In this document: positions 1 through 13,128 of the stretch, in pieces
How the letters are laid out: the number at the start of each line of letters is the position of its first letter
Position numbering within the stretch: the stretch's first letter is position 1
DNA from: Cymodocea nodosa
Lineage: Eukaryota; Streptophyta; Magnoliopsida; Alismatales; Cymodoceaceae
DNA: 64,000 nt
Direction: 5' to 3'
Assembly: GCA_036874045.1 (NCBI GenBank)
Contig: CM072345.1
Location: forward strand, 8,519,501-8,583,500
Translations under genes and position numbers: made by a program
The notes under the pieces: generated by a model
What the model was told of the DNA's origin: nothing
The model's database searches: none
What the model saw: only the letters and a program-made list of their open reading frames with translations

Positions 1-1115
<1,115 letters not shown>

Positions 1116-1348
1116 GGGTTTCTGCCTTGTAATCGGGTCGGATCTTTCCTTGAACTTTTCGCGTCGTTGTTGATTTATTTCCTTCTCGGATCTGTGGTTG
1201 ACGCCTCCGTTTAAGTAATCCATTCATGACACCAGCCTTCTACCGGCACTGGTAGATATCATGTTTGCTTGTGTTTTAGGATGAAATGTTGTCATTTCTA
1301 ATCTTCGGAGATGTTCCTGAAATTTTTGTTTCTGGGCTTGTTGATGCC

Positions 1349-1354
1349 AATAAA
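1349..1354 (+). promoter_or_regulatory. Candidate polyadenylation signal AATAAA
   Basis: AATAAA lies about 235 bases after the stop codon of the NATA-like gene, in a T-rich 3' region, as plant near-upstream elements do. Confidence 0.4.
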
Positions 1355-1359
1355 GGATA

Positions 1360-2400
1360 ATCATCAATATCACTTTGAGATGGTTGCTTTTTTTAATCTC
1401 TCCAGATGCTATTTTTATGTTGGTATTATAATTGTCTTGATTGAAATATAAAATATTATTTTCTCGTAAATTTTACAACAAAAGATCAATTATACTATAT
1501 ATTTTTTATGTAATTCTTGACAACATCACTCCTAAGTTTGCTTGAGTCACCTCCAAGGTGGTCTCACATGAAGCAAAATACTGTTGAAGTGGTTTGTTCA
1601 ATTCTGTAACTCAAGCTGCATGCTTCCTTCGTAGGTACTCATTAGCAAATCAGCATCATTTGAGAGCATATAGGGAATGAAAGCAAAAGTCGAATGGCTA
1701 AAATAATAATAGTGTGGAAACAAGAAACAACACACATAGTAACACAAAACTCTAACAAATAACATCAACAAAAGTCAAACCAGCGTTGGTTGAGATAAAT
1801 GCCAACACCACCCAGGTCCATAGATAATTATTTACTCAAAGATTTAAAGAACGTAGGTTTTATAAGAAAGGGTGGCCAAACAATAAACCAATTAAATTTA
1901 AAGTAAGTTCTAAAGATATCATACCACAAATTTTTTTGAATTTAGGTATTTCTTTGGAAGATTAAAGTAAGTTCTGAAGTTATCATAAAACTTGAGAAGG
2001 ATTTTCAATATCAATGTCAATAGAACTTCTTGAATTTGAGATATTTTCAATAATTCTTTTGGATGTAATCTAATCATTCCAACTCAATATTTTTGAATCT
2101 GAAAAGGTATGCATGCAACATATATAAGCGTGAACATGTGATTAATCAAAGATGTAATTAGCATTTTGTGTTTTATCGAATGAAGATATTTTTGAGTTTA
2201 ACTGATATGTATGATTGCAATTTTTGATAAAGCACGAATTAAACACTTTGGAATAAAATTGCTGCAACTCAAAAACATTGGTGTTTAATATTAATTTTAT
2301 TATGATGTTGTAATACAACTCTTGATCTATGGTGTAATTTATTACTTGCGGTTCTTATATCATGGTGCATTTTATATTTTACTAAAATGTGCATTCACAA
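1360..2400. other. Intergenic, no gene seen
   Basis: AT-rich sequence between the first NATA-like gene and the decayed transposon ORF at 2412. I see no coding region, RNA gene or clear repeat. Confidence 0.5.
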
Positions 2401-2411
2401 GAAATAAATTA

Positions 2412-2800
2412 CATAAAGGTAGTGGAAGATCTTACTTTAGTTGGAATGTTCAAGTAGACGAAATGATAATAAACAGTTTGTGTGATACTATTAGGGAGGA
2501 AAATAGTAAAACTCCTAATGGAAAGATATCGATTGAAACATAGATGAAAGTAATCGACAATTACAATAAAAAAATAAGAAGTAACATCTAAAATAAAAAT
2601 ATCAACAGTCGAATGAAAACATAAAGATAAATGTATAAGATTTATACCAAGACTAGAAAGGTAGTGGAAGATCTTACTTTAGTTGGAGTATTCAAGTGGA
2701 CAAAATAATATTAAACAATTTGTATGACACTATTAAAGAGTGAAATGGTAAAACTTCTAATAGAAATGTATAGATTGATACATAAATGAAAGTAATCAAT
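2412..2800 (+). pseudogene. Decayed Harbinger ORF1 (Myb/SANT-like), partly duplicated
   Basis: The translation from about 2419 contains SGRSYFSWNVQVDE followed by a region like TPNGKISIET, which matches the Myb/SANT-like DNA-binding domain of the better preserved Harbinger ORF1 copies in this window. Stops interrupt it after the T of that motif and repeatedly beyond. A second, shorter copy of the same stretch begins at about 2661, giving a direct repeat with a period near 240 bases. No matching transposase was found next to it, so it is a remnant. Confidence 0.6.
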
Positions 2801-3168
2801 AAATTGTGTATGCTTTCATATCTTTTACCAAGATGAAAATTTCTTTATTAATTCAAAAAATCACAGACAATTTCCTTTCCCTGCATGCGAAAGTTTCTTT
2901 CTGATTTCAAATCAAAACCACTTGCCTTTACTCTCCTTCCAACCAATGACCATCACTATATCTAATTCAGGAAAGATGAAATGGAATAGTAAATACTATT
3001 GTAGCTTCGTTCCGGATTAGAAGTATCACCATAGGACGTTCGATGATAACTTTAGTTTTAGAATTTAACGTTACGAAGTTTTAGACGAAAAATGACGTAA
3101 CTTTAAAAGATTTTTTTTAGAAAAGTTGAAGTTACGTTTGAAAAATATTTGAGATAGTTTAAATTTAA
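2795..3168. repeat. Left half of a segmental duplicate (other copy at 62.7 kb)
   Basis: This stretch recurs almost base for base at about 62700-63066. There it runs straight into sequence that here is found only after 8663. The two copies therefore define the site where the H1 element entered. Confidence 0.85.
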
Positions 3169-3444
3169 GTGGTGTTTGTATATGTCGGAAAGTTCATAAA
3201 TAAATGAAATGTAAAGTTTAAATTTTTGTGAATTAAAAAGTTTAGATTCTTAAGAAATGAATGTTTATTTGTGTATGTCTCAAAAAATTAGGAAATTTAA
3301 AATTCACACAAGGGAGTTTGTGCTAGATGGAATGTTTAGAATTAAAATATATTTTTTTAATCAAATAATTCTAATAATTAATTTTAATTTACTCTATTTC
3401 TTCACATCATAATACTTATATTTTAAGAAAAAATATCTAAAATT

Positions 3445-4600
3445 TTTTTTATTTATTAATAATATCATAAACAAATTGAACAAAAGTTGTATTGTGTATT
3501 ATCTATTTGAACATAGCATATCACAACCAATTACTTTTCGAAATTGTTAACTAATATAAATAAAATTCACAACATAAATATATTATTCGACCAGGCTGTG
3601 CTGGTTCGTGGGTCGATTCAGGCCAGGCCTAGGCTGGCCCGTGGGCCGATTCGGGCCTGGTTGAAATCTAACTGAAAATAAAAAATAGAATATGACACCT
3701 CTCTTATATACATTAATAAATGTAAACATAAAAGTTGATGTATACAAAATTAATAAATGTTAAATTAAAAGTTGTTAAAAAATTAATAAATGTAATACAA
3801 ACTTGTTTAAACGTAAAACTTGATGTAACAATTGAAAATTAATAAATATATTTATAAATAAAATAATGTGTTTGAATGATGAATTGATTATTAGAAACGT
3901 TGTAAATTTTTTTTTTTTTTTAAATTTAAAATCAAAAAAATAAATATAAAAAATTAACAATTGAAAATTAATAAATGTATTTATAAATAAAATAATGTGT
4001 TTGAATGATGAATTGATTATCGAAAATGTTGTAAATTTTTTTTAAATTTAAAATCAAAAAAATAAATATAAAAAACTTCAATTGGACTGAAGTTGAGATT
4101 CGATTTGACCAAAGAAAAAAATAAAAAAATAAAACTTCAGTTAGTCAAACCAAAGAAATAAATAAAAGAAAAAAAATTCGATGAAATCGAAGTCCGAGCT
4201 TCGATCTAACCGAAAAAGAATAAAAACATAAAAAAATAAAAAAATAAAAAACTAAAAAACTTTGGTCAGACAGAAGTCTGAACTTTGGTCTGACCAAAGG
4301 AAAAAAAAAAAACACTTCAATAAGTCGGAGTGTAGAACCGAAGAAAAATAAAAATGAAGAAAATTTTGTCGATCGCATCGAAGTTGGTCTAACGGTTTGG
4401 TTTGACCTAAAAAAAAATAAAAGAAAAAGAAAACTTATATTAAGTCTTCTTATTTTTATTTATTAATAATATCATAAACAAATTGAACAAAAGTTGTATT
4501 GTGTATTACCTATTTGAACATAACATATCACAAACAATTAATTTTCAAAATTGTTAACTAACATCCAATATATAAATAAAATTCACAACATAAATATAAA
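3445..4600. repeat. Direct and tandem repeats in the 3' part of H1
   Basis: A block of about 145 bases at 3445-3590 recurs at about 4447-4595 in the same orientation. Between them, a unit of about 125 bases beginning ACAATTGAAAATTAATAAAT is tandemly doubled (about 3828-3954 and 3955-4075). The stretch 4075-4420 consists of short repeats built on CTTCGRT/AACCGAAG-like motifs separated by A-runs. A GC-rich patch at 3590-3665 has GGCCCGTGGGCCG. No coding sequence was seen. Confidence 0.65.
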
Positions 4601-4734
4601 TTGTCAACATACAAATATTCAAATATTGTAACATAACAATTTGAAAAAGTTACATATGAAATGATTTAAAAGTCACGTCCATCCTACATGGCAGTATTCA
4701 TGTTGTCACGCATTTCATCTGTTGTTTGTTTTCT

Positions 4735-6050
4735 TCATTCTTGTGTTATTTCTAATGTACTATTTATCTGTGAAAGCTCATCTTCAGTAATTCCAATTTT
4801 TTCATTTTCTAGATCAAATTCAGCTAACTCATCTTCTAGATCTTCTAATAAATTTGCTCTATCAGCTTTACGTATAAAATTATGTAGTAGGAAGCAAGCC
4901 ATCACAATCTTCATTTGTGTATCATAAGCATACAGCAAATGTCCTTGTAAGATTGCAAAATGATATTTAACAACTCCAAATGATCGCTCAATCACTAATC
5001 TTAATTGTGAATGTCTGTAATTGAAGTTTTCGACTGCATTTTCTGGAACTCTATTATTTTCATATTCAGATAGATGATATCTCACTCCTCGATATGGACA
5101 AATAAATTCAAGTCGATTAGTATAACCAACATCAACTAAGTAAAACTTTCTTGTATATAATTAAAAATTAGTGTAAATAAAAAATATATATTCAATAATG
5201 TCATTTTATACATGGTGGAACCTTGAATGGATGATGTCTTGTGACGATATCTTGAAGGATTCTTGCGTTAGAAGCTGATCCTTCCCAACCACTAAGAATA
5301 TATGTAAATTCCATATCAAAATTACATGCGGCCATAACATTTTGACTTAACTCTCCTTTTCTATTTCTAAATCTTACTGTTTGTTGTCCATAAATAGTTG
5401 CCTTAATATGTGTTCCATCAATAGCACCAATGCAATTCTATTAACATATGAATAAGAAAATGAGAAAAAAATAATATACAAATCAATTTCATATGAAAAT
5501 ATATATTTACCTCAAAATAGGGATACACATTTGAATCATTCAGTATTCTACTTGGAGTTGATGTTAGAGGCATTGCAAGAAGTTGTTTATGCAAGTTCAA
5601 AATTGCATTAAGTATTTCATTGAAGTACGTACTAACATTTCATGTAGATTAAGAGAAGCGCTCCCTTGTTACTCCATATCGTTGGTTTTGACCAACAGTG
5701 ACAAGAAAGATTGCAAACTTCTCTTCGACACTAACATTGCTTGTATTTCCCATGACACCTTCTCTTCGTAACAAATTACAGAAGTCAAGAAATACATGTT
5801 GACTCATTCTATATATTTTTCGACAATTATATGCTTGATGTGTTAATGATGGATCTAATAATCTTCTAATGTAGTCATGCCCTTCTCTACTATAAATGTG
5901 ATGTGTAATATTAGTCAATGTACTTAACATACATGCAACACCTGCAAGGAAGTTTCATAGTGAAAGAAGTAATGTTCGTCGTCTTTCTGCTTCTTCCTCT
6001 TCTTTCTCAAGCATATTCTTTAACAATTCCAAACCATCCATACCATTCAT
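4735..6050 (-). pseudogene. H1 transposase (HARBI1-like DDE), inactivated
   Basis: The coding sequence starts at 6050 with MNGMDGLELLKNM and spans at least three exons. Exon 1 contains YNCRKIYRMSQ and FAIFLVTVGQNQRYGVT, typical of plant Harbinger transposases. Exon 2 (about 5435 down to 5220) has the first catalytic Asp in GAIDGTHI. The second catalytic position reads SNAR, so Asp is replaced by Asn. The final exon has the catalytic Glu in VIERSFGV and ends at 4735. In-frame stops occur early (after RRTLLLSL) and after TRERFS. The protein would normally nick and join element ends at TTA targets together with the ORF1 protein. Here both the nonsense mutations and the catalytic change argue that it is dead. 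Confidence 0.85.
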
Positions 6051-6358
6051 GATAATTATTACCTACAAGAAGTAATGAGATTAGTACACATTTTCCTAAA
6101 ATCTATAAGAATCTTCAACAATAATAAAAACATTTATTTCACATAACAAGATTTATATAAAATATCAAGCAATAAATCATTCACATATGAAAATCAATAG
6201 TCAACATCATTGTCTAAAATTCAACATTACACATTATTCACCACAATAATAAAGTTCATCACATCCATCAACATTACTAAACAATAGAAAAGTACATTCA
6301 TAAGTTGTGATACTTAATCCATTCTACCCTCATATCTGTTGGGATGCTAAGAAATTAT

Positions 6359-7404
6359 TATGCTAGTTCTTTTCTTTCCAATAAAGTCATTGCTTTGAAT
6401 TTCTCACTGTTAGTAAGACTTTCAATTTGCAATAATGATTCTATAGCTTGTGCTGTAAGACTTCCTTGTTTCACTTTGAAATGCAGCATTTGCTCTTGCA
6501 CTTTAACTTGTTGTTTCTAGATCTGAAGTCCTTCTTTCTGGATCTGAAGTTGTTCTTTCTGTATGTTTGTTACATTATCATAATATTCTTGTCGAGCTTT
6601 AACTTTATCCTATTCTTTTTCACATAATGACATAATAGCAGATGTAGCTTCTTTAAATGAAGATGCCATTAGTTGTGTTGACTCTACATGTGGTCTTGGA
6701 CGTTTTCCCTTTCTCACCTCAATGAACCTTCTTGATGAAGACATTGGAGATTGAAGTTGGGTACCATCTGTATCCATTGGACTATCACTTGGTGGTGTGA
6801 AGTATTGAAAATGATTTGGTGGAGGTGTCATTTCATTTGATTCATTCATAGGTATGTCTCCTTCATTCTGAGTAATTGTTTCAGGGTCTCTACTAACATT
6901 TACTGTAGCCATATTACTTTTAAATAACAATTGCAGTTGATCATAAATAAGACATGGTTTACCTTTGAGGGGGGCACAATCTAGGTGTTTCTGCAAGATT
7001 AAAAATATGTTAGTATATACAGAACGTACAAATTATATTAACACATTCAAAAATATTACCTTAATAAATTCATTTCAAACTTGATCTGAAATATCAATAT
7101 GACCTTGTATGTAATTCCATCCCCAACCACTTTGAGACATAATTTTTGTGTAGTTACGATACATCTGTCGCCATGTTTTAATTCGACTGTCAACATTTTT
7201 CTTTGTGATACTTGCATTTGTGTCATTATTGTACTTCTCTATTACCTTGTTACATGTTTCAACTTTAACTTTTCCATCATGTGTCTTTCCATTCCCTTTA
7301 TTTAAAACATCTTCTAATATACCCAAAAATGTGGCATCTACTTTCGCATCCCAACTAGTATAAGATCTTTGTCTACTTGGTATTGTATTATCTATAGTAG
7401 TCAT
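6359..7404 (-). pseudogene. H1 ORF1, Myb/SANT-like DNA-binding protein, inactivated
   Basis: The first exon runs 7404 to about 7060 and encodes a Myb/SANT-like domain (TSWDAKVDATFLGILEDVL through QSGWGWNYIQGH). In PIF/Harbinger elements the ORF1 product binds element ends and helps bring the transposase into the nucleus. A Trp codon before NEFIK is TGA, which ends the reading at about 7075. The second exon starts near 6991 after a CAG acceptor. It carries the GKPCLIYDQL segment, a proline/serine-rich linker and a basic GKRPRPH patch, and an in-frame stop at 6610 cuts off the coiled-coil-like C-terminal helix that reaches 6359. Confidence 0.8.
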
Positions 7405-7449
7405 ATCTAATTTGCAAAACATATATATAAATGAAAAACACATCATTTA

Positions 7450-8262
7450 AATATGGATGACAATGACAACATCAATCATTAACATAAAAATTAAATAAGT
7501 TATTATTCATTCAATGACAACATGCATTAAAAATGGATAATAATGAATAACTTAAATAAGTTACTAGTCATTCATAACACATATGAAATGACATACATAA
7601 GAATTTCATACTTTTTTTCGTTGGATTTGTAATCAAAATATAACTAAAGAAATAAGCTGGATATCATGAAAGGGAAGCAAATGAAGTAAGAACACCAGCA
7701 AAAGATATTCAAGAATTAAAACATAGCCTGCACTAAAATTGCTTAGGTCCAAGCATACTTTGTTGCTAATGCAAGGTCAACGTAGTACCTCCTTATCTAG
7801 ACCAAAATCCAAATAATGTAGGACCTCATTAATGCAAATTGAGTCATATTGATCACAACAGAAATTATTGAGTCATATTAACAAAATCCTAAATCTTCAA
7901 GAACCTTAGTTCTTGCAAAAGATCTTACTTCTTGTTTTTTCAATTTTCCTCTTCTCATTAATCTCCACTAACCATATAAACATGATATGAACTTCTAACT
8001 CTTATTAACAAAATACACACTTTTGAGACTGCCTTCCAAGAACAAACCTATGCATAAATATATATACGAACTCCAGCTTCTGCTTGCAAATGTTACTAAA
8101 TAAGTTCAGACGACTGATACAAAATAAGTTCCACTGCAAACAACAGAAATTATTAGAGGTGATGAATGAATAAAAAGTTACTCAATTTAAACTTTGGTAG
8201 ATAAGATACTAATAATATTTGTTAGTATTGTTTTGGCTGCAAGAAATAAACTATGCAAAAGT
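7450..8262. other. H1 5' non-coding region
   Basis: AT-rich leader or promoter region of the transposon between the minisatellite and the ORF1 start. No gene or RNA was recognised. Confidence 0.45.
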
Positions 8263-8279
8263 TTCATGAAATTATTACC

Positions 8280-8530
8280 TTCGAGTGGTCGGTGAGCTTC
8301 GAGTAGTCGGCGAGCTTGGAGTGGTCGACGAGCTTGGGGCAGTCGACGAGCTTAGAGCGGTTGGTGAGCTTGGAGCAGTCGACGAGCTTCGAGCAGTCAG
8401 GGAGCTTTTGAGTAGTCGGCAAGCTTCGAGCGGTCGACGAGCTTCGAGCAGTCGGCAAGCTTCGAGAAGTCAAAGACCTTCGAGCAGTCGGCAGGAATCA
8501 TGCACCTGGCGATCTTCAAGTAGACGAAAT
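8280..8530. repeat. GC-rich minisatellite in the H1 leader
   Basis: About a dozen imperfect copies of a unit near 21 bases (for example GAGCTTCGAGCAGTCGGC) alternate TCGAC and TCGGC endings. The long open frames across it on both strands come from the repeat period being a multiple of three and are not real genes. Confidence 0.75.
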
Positions 8531-8662
8531 CAGGGCACTCAAGCGGTTAGGGATTCCTTGATTTCAGAGGGGAGAGTCTCCGAGTTTCCAAATCTACGTA
8601 AACTACTTACATACTTTCATTTCTTTCCTTTCTTAAAAATCCGAGTAGGCACAAAGTCCCCC

Positions 8663-9605
8663 TTAATATATTTTTCCAAAACTACCTTCTAATATTTCAA
8701 AATAATTTGTTAAATATTATAAAATGAATCTAATGATTTTAAATTATATATGATTACTATTTAAAATATTTACGATTACTATTAAAACTATTTATGATTA
8801 CTATTAAAAATCTTTATGATTATTATTTAAAATATTTATTATTGCTAGTTAAAATGTTTATGAATACCATTAAAAAAATTTACAATGTTAAATTATTTAT
8901 GATTACTATTAAAAATATTTACTATCATTAGATAAAATATTTATAATTACTATTATAAATATTTAAGATCACTAGTTAAAATATTTATGATTTCTATTAA
9001 AAACATTTATATAGAGTTGTTAACAAGTTGGGCTCAATCATGTTGTCTTGACCCTACTTGATTGTACTATCAATCCAATACATTTAAGCAAATTGTAACT
9101 AGTTGACTCTTAAGGTGTCTGTACATCTAAAAAATGTTGAAAAGTAAATAATGAAATATCATAGAAAATAATAATAATAAATGATAAAAAGTAACTAAAA
9201 GTTAGTAGAAAATCAATGTAGTTGAGCATAAAATAGAAAATGATGGAATTTGAAATATGTATGTTTGTACATAAATGATGGAAAATCATAAATTGTAAAA
9301 TATATATGTCTATTTAAAAAATAAAAAATGTTAAAATTGATAAATTAAATATTTTTTATATTTATTTACAAGATAAAGAATAATAAAATTTATCATAAAT
9401 AATATAAGATAAAGTCATTTATAACAATAGTTACAACATAAAATACATTTCACACATTTATTATTCCACATATCTCTCATAATATCATTTCTCATCGATT
9501 AAAGACATAAACAATTTCTATATCAAAATTACATGTTATTAATATATTTTTTGATAATTCACATTTTCTTTTCTTTCATTTTTCATCAATTTCGAATATT
9601 AGAAG
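8663..9605. repeat. Right half of the segmental duplicate with AT-rich minisatellite
   Basis: It matches 63064 to the window end. At about 8745-9010 it holds a minisatellite of alternating TTAAAATATTTATGATTACT-like units of about 24-28 bases. A related block occurs at 10255-10380. No coding sequence was seen. Confidence 0.75.
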
Positions 9606-10990
9606 GTCAAAAATTGAAAAAAAAAATTTCTTATATACCAAGAGAAAATGATAGAATCCTTTAAAAACTTATTTGGTACATATTTTCTTTTCCATTATTT
9701 TCTTTTTCAACATTTTTTACCATTTTCTAAGTGCACAAATACTTCCTCAATTAATCCAAAAGTCATGCTACCAGTTAACATGATTCGATGGTAGGCCACA
9801 TGCCTAAGACAACACAAAGGAGGTCGGTTTAGTTTTTTTTACTCATAAAATTAATAAATATAATTATTATTCTTGATTTAATTTAATGAATGATCATTAA
9901 TATTTTTTTAAATCATTGAATTACAAATTAAATATAGGGTAGTGGCCTTGTGACGTGAAGAAATGTTAGAGGTAACCTCCACAAACTTAGCGTAGTGGCC
10001 TTCATTAAATTCTTGTTTTTCAATTTTAACGCTCCGACGTCCATGGACCTTCCGTGCCTCAGTCATCCGAAGGACCTTCCGTGGATCTTCCGTACTCCGG
10101 CCACAGCACACTCGACATGGTCAACCGACACGGCCCATACAGGCCCATGCCTACAGACCCGATTGTGTCCGTCATAATTCGACCTGGTCCAGCACAAATG
10201 TCATCTAGGCCGTTGGTTATCTGGGCCGTGCCGAACCGACCCATCGACATCTATATTAATAAATTTACGATTACTGTTAAAAATATTTATGATTATTATT
10301 TAAAACATTTTGGATTGCTATTTAAAATATTTATGATTACTATTAACAAAATTTATAAATATTAGTTAAAATTTACGAATTATAATAAAGCACAAAGAAG
10401 AAATGCAACCACATCAATTAAAACAGAAGAAAAAAAAAAATACAGCACAAAAAGGTTACCATAAAGTTAGAGCAAAATAAAAAAGTGAAAAGCACTGTAG
10501 AGTCGATGGGTGTGACGATGGCAGAATGGAGGAAAAGTCAGACATCACACGAGCATTTCAAAACTTTTGGTCATCAGCCCTATTGGGGTTCACGCGTAGC
10601 TGCGAAAATATAACTCCGGATTAATGAAGCCTTGGAAAAAGTTAATTATTGATCGAGACAAGTTCACTTCCAACTCTAAACAGTGAAATGAGCTAGAGTT
10701 GAATAAAACCAAACAAAATCATAGTGTTGCTAACTAAAAACTGCTTTTACCATCACTCTAGAAAATCTTTACTGAAAAAAAATTCATTCTAGAAAAGGCA
10801 ATCCAAGTGAACCGATGACGACCTCATGTGTATCATTCTTGCAAAAATCAGACTAACGGTGAACAATTGTTGGTGATTTCTTTACAGGTGTAAAAATGTT
10901 ACGTGGAGAAAAACTAATTTAGTGAAATTTCCTACAAGGTACACCTAAAGAATATAATGCGTGCAGAGGTTTAAAGTAATGAAGAACGCA
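9606..10990. other. Intergenic; repeats and likely 3' flank of the acyltransferase fragment
   Basis: The segment 10030-10250 is a GC-richer patch with repeated CCTTCCGTG and GGCC-type motifs, of unknown nature. The segment 10255-10380 repeats the TTTATGATTACT minisatellite unit. The rest up to 10990 is probably the old 3' flank of the gene fragment that follows on the - strand. Confidence 0.4.
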
Positions 10991-11327
10991 TCAGCAACAC
11001 CGGCATGATTTGAAATCCACAAAGGTATATGGTCTGGCTTTAGCTTGCACTTCATCTCTAGTGGGAACTGCTTCCAATTCGTACCCACCACCAAAAAAGC
11101 AGCAAAAATAATGCAAATTCCCACAAATACCTCTGCTAAAAGGATGGACATTTTCGGGGAATTCCCTGGAAACGAGAAGAAAAATACGTTAGACGAGCCA
11201 GCAAGCAACAAGGAAAATAACTCCTAAGCTTTGGCAATAAAGAGAATTTCTCATATCCAACCTCATATATGGTATTCGTCGCCTTCTCACAAGTTCATAC
11301 GTAGTTTGATTTGTTAACAGAAGATAG
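10991..11327 (-). pseudogene. 3' gene fragment of DHHC protein S-acyltransferase (PAT10-like)
   Basis: Two spliced exons on the - strand give a recognisable C-terminus. The first exon (11327-11262) has the acceptor CTATGCAG and encodes LLLTNQTTYELVRRRRIPYM, ending at the donor AG|GTTGG. The intron is 96 bases and ends in a pyrimidine tract plus CAG at 11166. The last exon (11165-10991) continues in frame through FPENVHPFSRGICGNL and RPYTFVDFKSCRCC to a TGA at 10991-10993. The QTTYE(L/I)xRRRRIPY block and the cysteine-rich tail after RPYT are typical of plant DHHC palmitoyltransferases, which attach acyl groups to cysteines of membrane proteins. No DHHC exon is visible upstream; H2 begins at about 11.7 kb. 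It may be a broken host gene or a captured fragment. Confidence 0.72.
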
Positions 11328-13128
11328 CTGCATAGAAATTTTGATAAGAAAAAAAGGTTACTCTCCACACGAAGCAAATATGAACTTGCAAGTCATAAAA
11401 ACACTTTCTTAAGTTGAGGAAAACCTTGTTCGAGTGCTTATTTTCTCTACAACATACTGTTATTAATTTTTTAGTTTTCCGTAGTCTCATTTTTTCCTCC
11501 CTTTTTACTTTTAATATTTTCTTTTATTTTTTTATTTTTATTTTTTGCATTTTTTTGAATATTTTAGTTCAAGTTGCTATTTTAACGTTGAAGTTGTCTT
11601 TTGAAGCACGTAGATCATGGAAAAATGATCTTCAATTTACAATCCAAAATTCTTTGATAAAGCAAGTGTATCAATTTAACCTTTCATTTTTGTCTTTAAA
11701 TAGGGGTTAGTATCTGATGGAATTCAACTTACAGAAAGGAAAATCATTGAATTACATCAAAATACTGTTAGTGTGCACAATATCGAAGGAAAAAGAAAGT
11801 GTGATTTTACCAACATATAAATATGTAAAATTACATTTACCATTTCATCATTTACGACCCCCCTCCTTTAGAAAAATCGACCTCCCTCAAGCTCGACTCT
11901 TTTCGTCACCCCCTCCTTCGTTGTCACCCCCTCCTACAATCGCATCCATCACAGCTCCTCCTTCGTTGTCACCCCCTCTATTCGTCGTAGCCCTCGCTCA
12001 TGCTCATCGCATCTGTCGTTGTCGTCGCATCCAAACCGCATTGCTTACGGCATCCAAACCTGGGTATTTGTTTTTACACCATTATTGCTTTTATTTTCCA
12101 TTTATTGGAAATATTCAGGAATCATGACTCATTTATTGTGGCTTCATTCTATTGCATAATTTTCAGTCTAATATTTTTTCTGCTCTCATGCATTTAGGAT
12201 AATATATGTTCATAGTTTCCATTTTGCTTTTTATTAATAATATTCATAATCATTATTTTGTCATTATAGTTTCATAATATTACATGATTGTAGTCTGATT
12301 TTGCTGTCAAAATTAAAAGTTGTTAAATATGTTTTGTTTATATTGTTAATGTTTTGATGTTGTTTAACTTATTTTTAGTATTAATTTAACTTATTATTGT
12401 TGAAAATTGATTAAATTTAGTTTGAAATAGAAATATAAATGCAAGTAATTTTGAACTAAAAATATATGTTATTAGAAAATGGTGCCTTCTAAGCATCGCA
12501 TAGGCACCAAGGCATCCTCCCCCGATTACCAGCTCCAAACCGCATTGCTTACAGGTCTGAAGACATGAATCAATGGTGAATCCTTGAAATCTAACTTGGG
12601 ACCAATATAGACTTACTTGTACCATGTGGGTCTAGGTTACAAATTACCTAGACCCGTAGACATACAAACCCAAGGATATATATATATATATATATAGATA
12701 AAACCTGTAGAATAGTGATTTTGATGGTAATTAGTGATTTATTAATGTCTTGAATTCTATTCAACTACTAAAAGAATATTGATTAATATTTTTAGCATAT
12801 AAATTGATTATAGAGTTAAGTAGATTGCTTCTTTACCTTGCTCATAAAATATTAAATTATCTATTTGCAACTAGGAGCATTTCATTAAATATTATCTCCT
12901 CATGTACCATTTATTGATGTGATTCGTAAGGTAATTCTATTTGGCATAGGATATTGTTTTGCATTTATCGCTTAACATAGGTTCTTTAATTCATTAACCA
13001 TTTTTCATTAATATATATTTATTGGTTTGCTTTCATTTTCTATTATTGAGTAGATTGACAAAATATATTATGTTTTTACAAATCTCATAATCTTCTGTAT
13101 TTCATTAATATTTGATCTTATGTAGTAA

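Larger units (their letters stand above)
3169..8662 (-). mobile_element. PIF/Harbinger DNA transposon H1
   Basis: The ends read GTGGTGTTTGTATATG on the left and, as reverse complement, GGGGGACTTTGTGCCT on the right. These are imperfect terminal inverted repeats of the PIF/Harbinger style. TTAA flanks both ends (3165-3168 and 8663-8666) and contains the 3-bp TTA/TAA target duplication usual for the superfamily. The paralogous locus at about 63060-63070 lacks the whole 5.5 kb and keeps one TTAA, so the boundaries rest on an empty site. The genes run on the - strand: ORF1 (Myb/SANT-like) then transposase. Both carry disabling mutations. The 5' leader holds a GC-rich minisatellite and the 3' part holds tandem repeats. 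Confidence 0.85.

Noticed and set aside
8264-8692. Open frames rich in Ser-Arg and Val-Gly-Glu-Leu repeats
   Set aside because: Products of the minisatellite in the H1 leader.
8745-9010. Regular AT-rich repeats considered as a CRISPR array
   Set aside because: Units and gaps are both repetitive and degenerate, there are no cas genes and the genome is a plant's.
10030-10250. GC-rich patch considered as a coding exon
   Set aside because: Open in several frames with repeated short motifs and no recognisable protein.
10945-11211. Open frame with a hydrophobic stretch resembling a membrane protein
   Set aside because: It is another frame of the acyltransferase last exon; the spliced frame gives the recognisable protein.
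11414-11710. Phe-rich open frame
   Set aside because: Low-complexity AT-rich sequence with no domain; partly overlaps the H2 left end.
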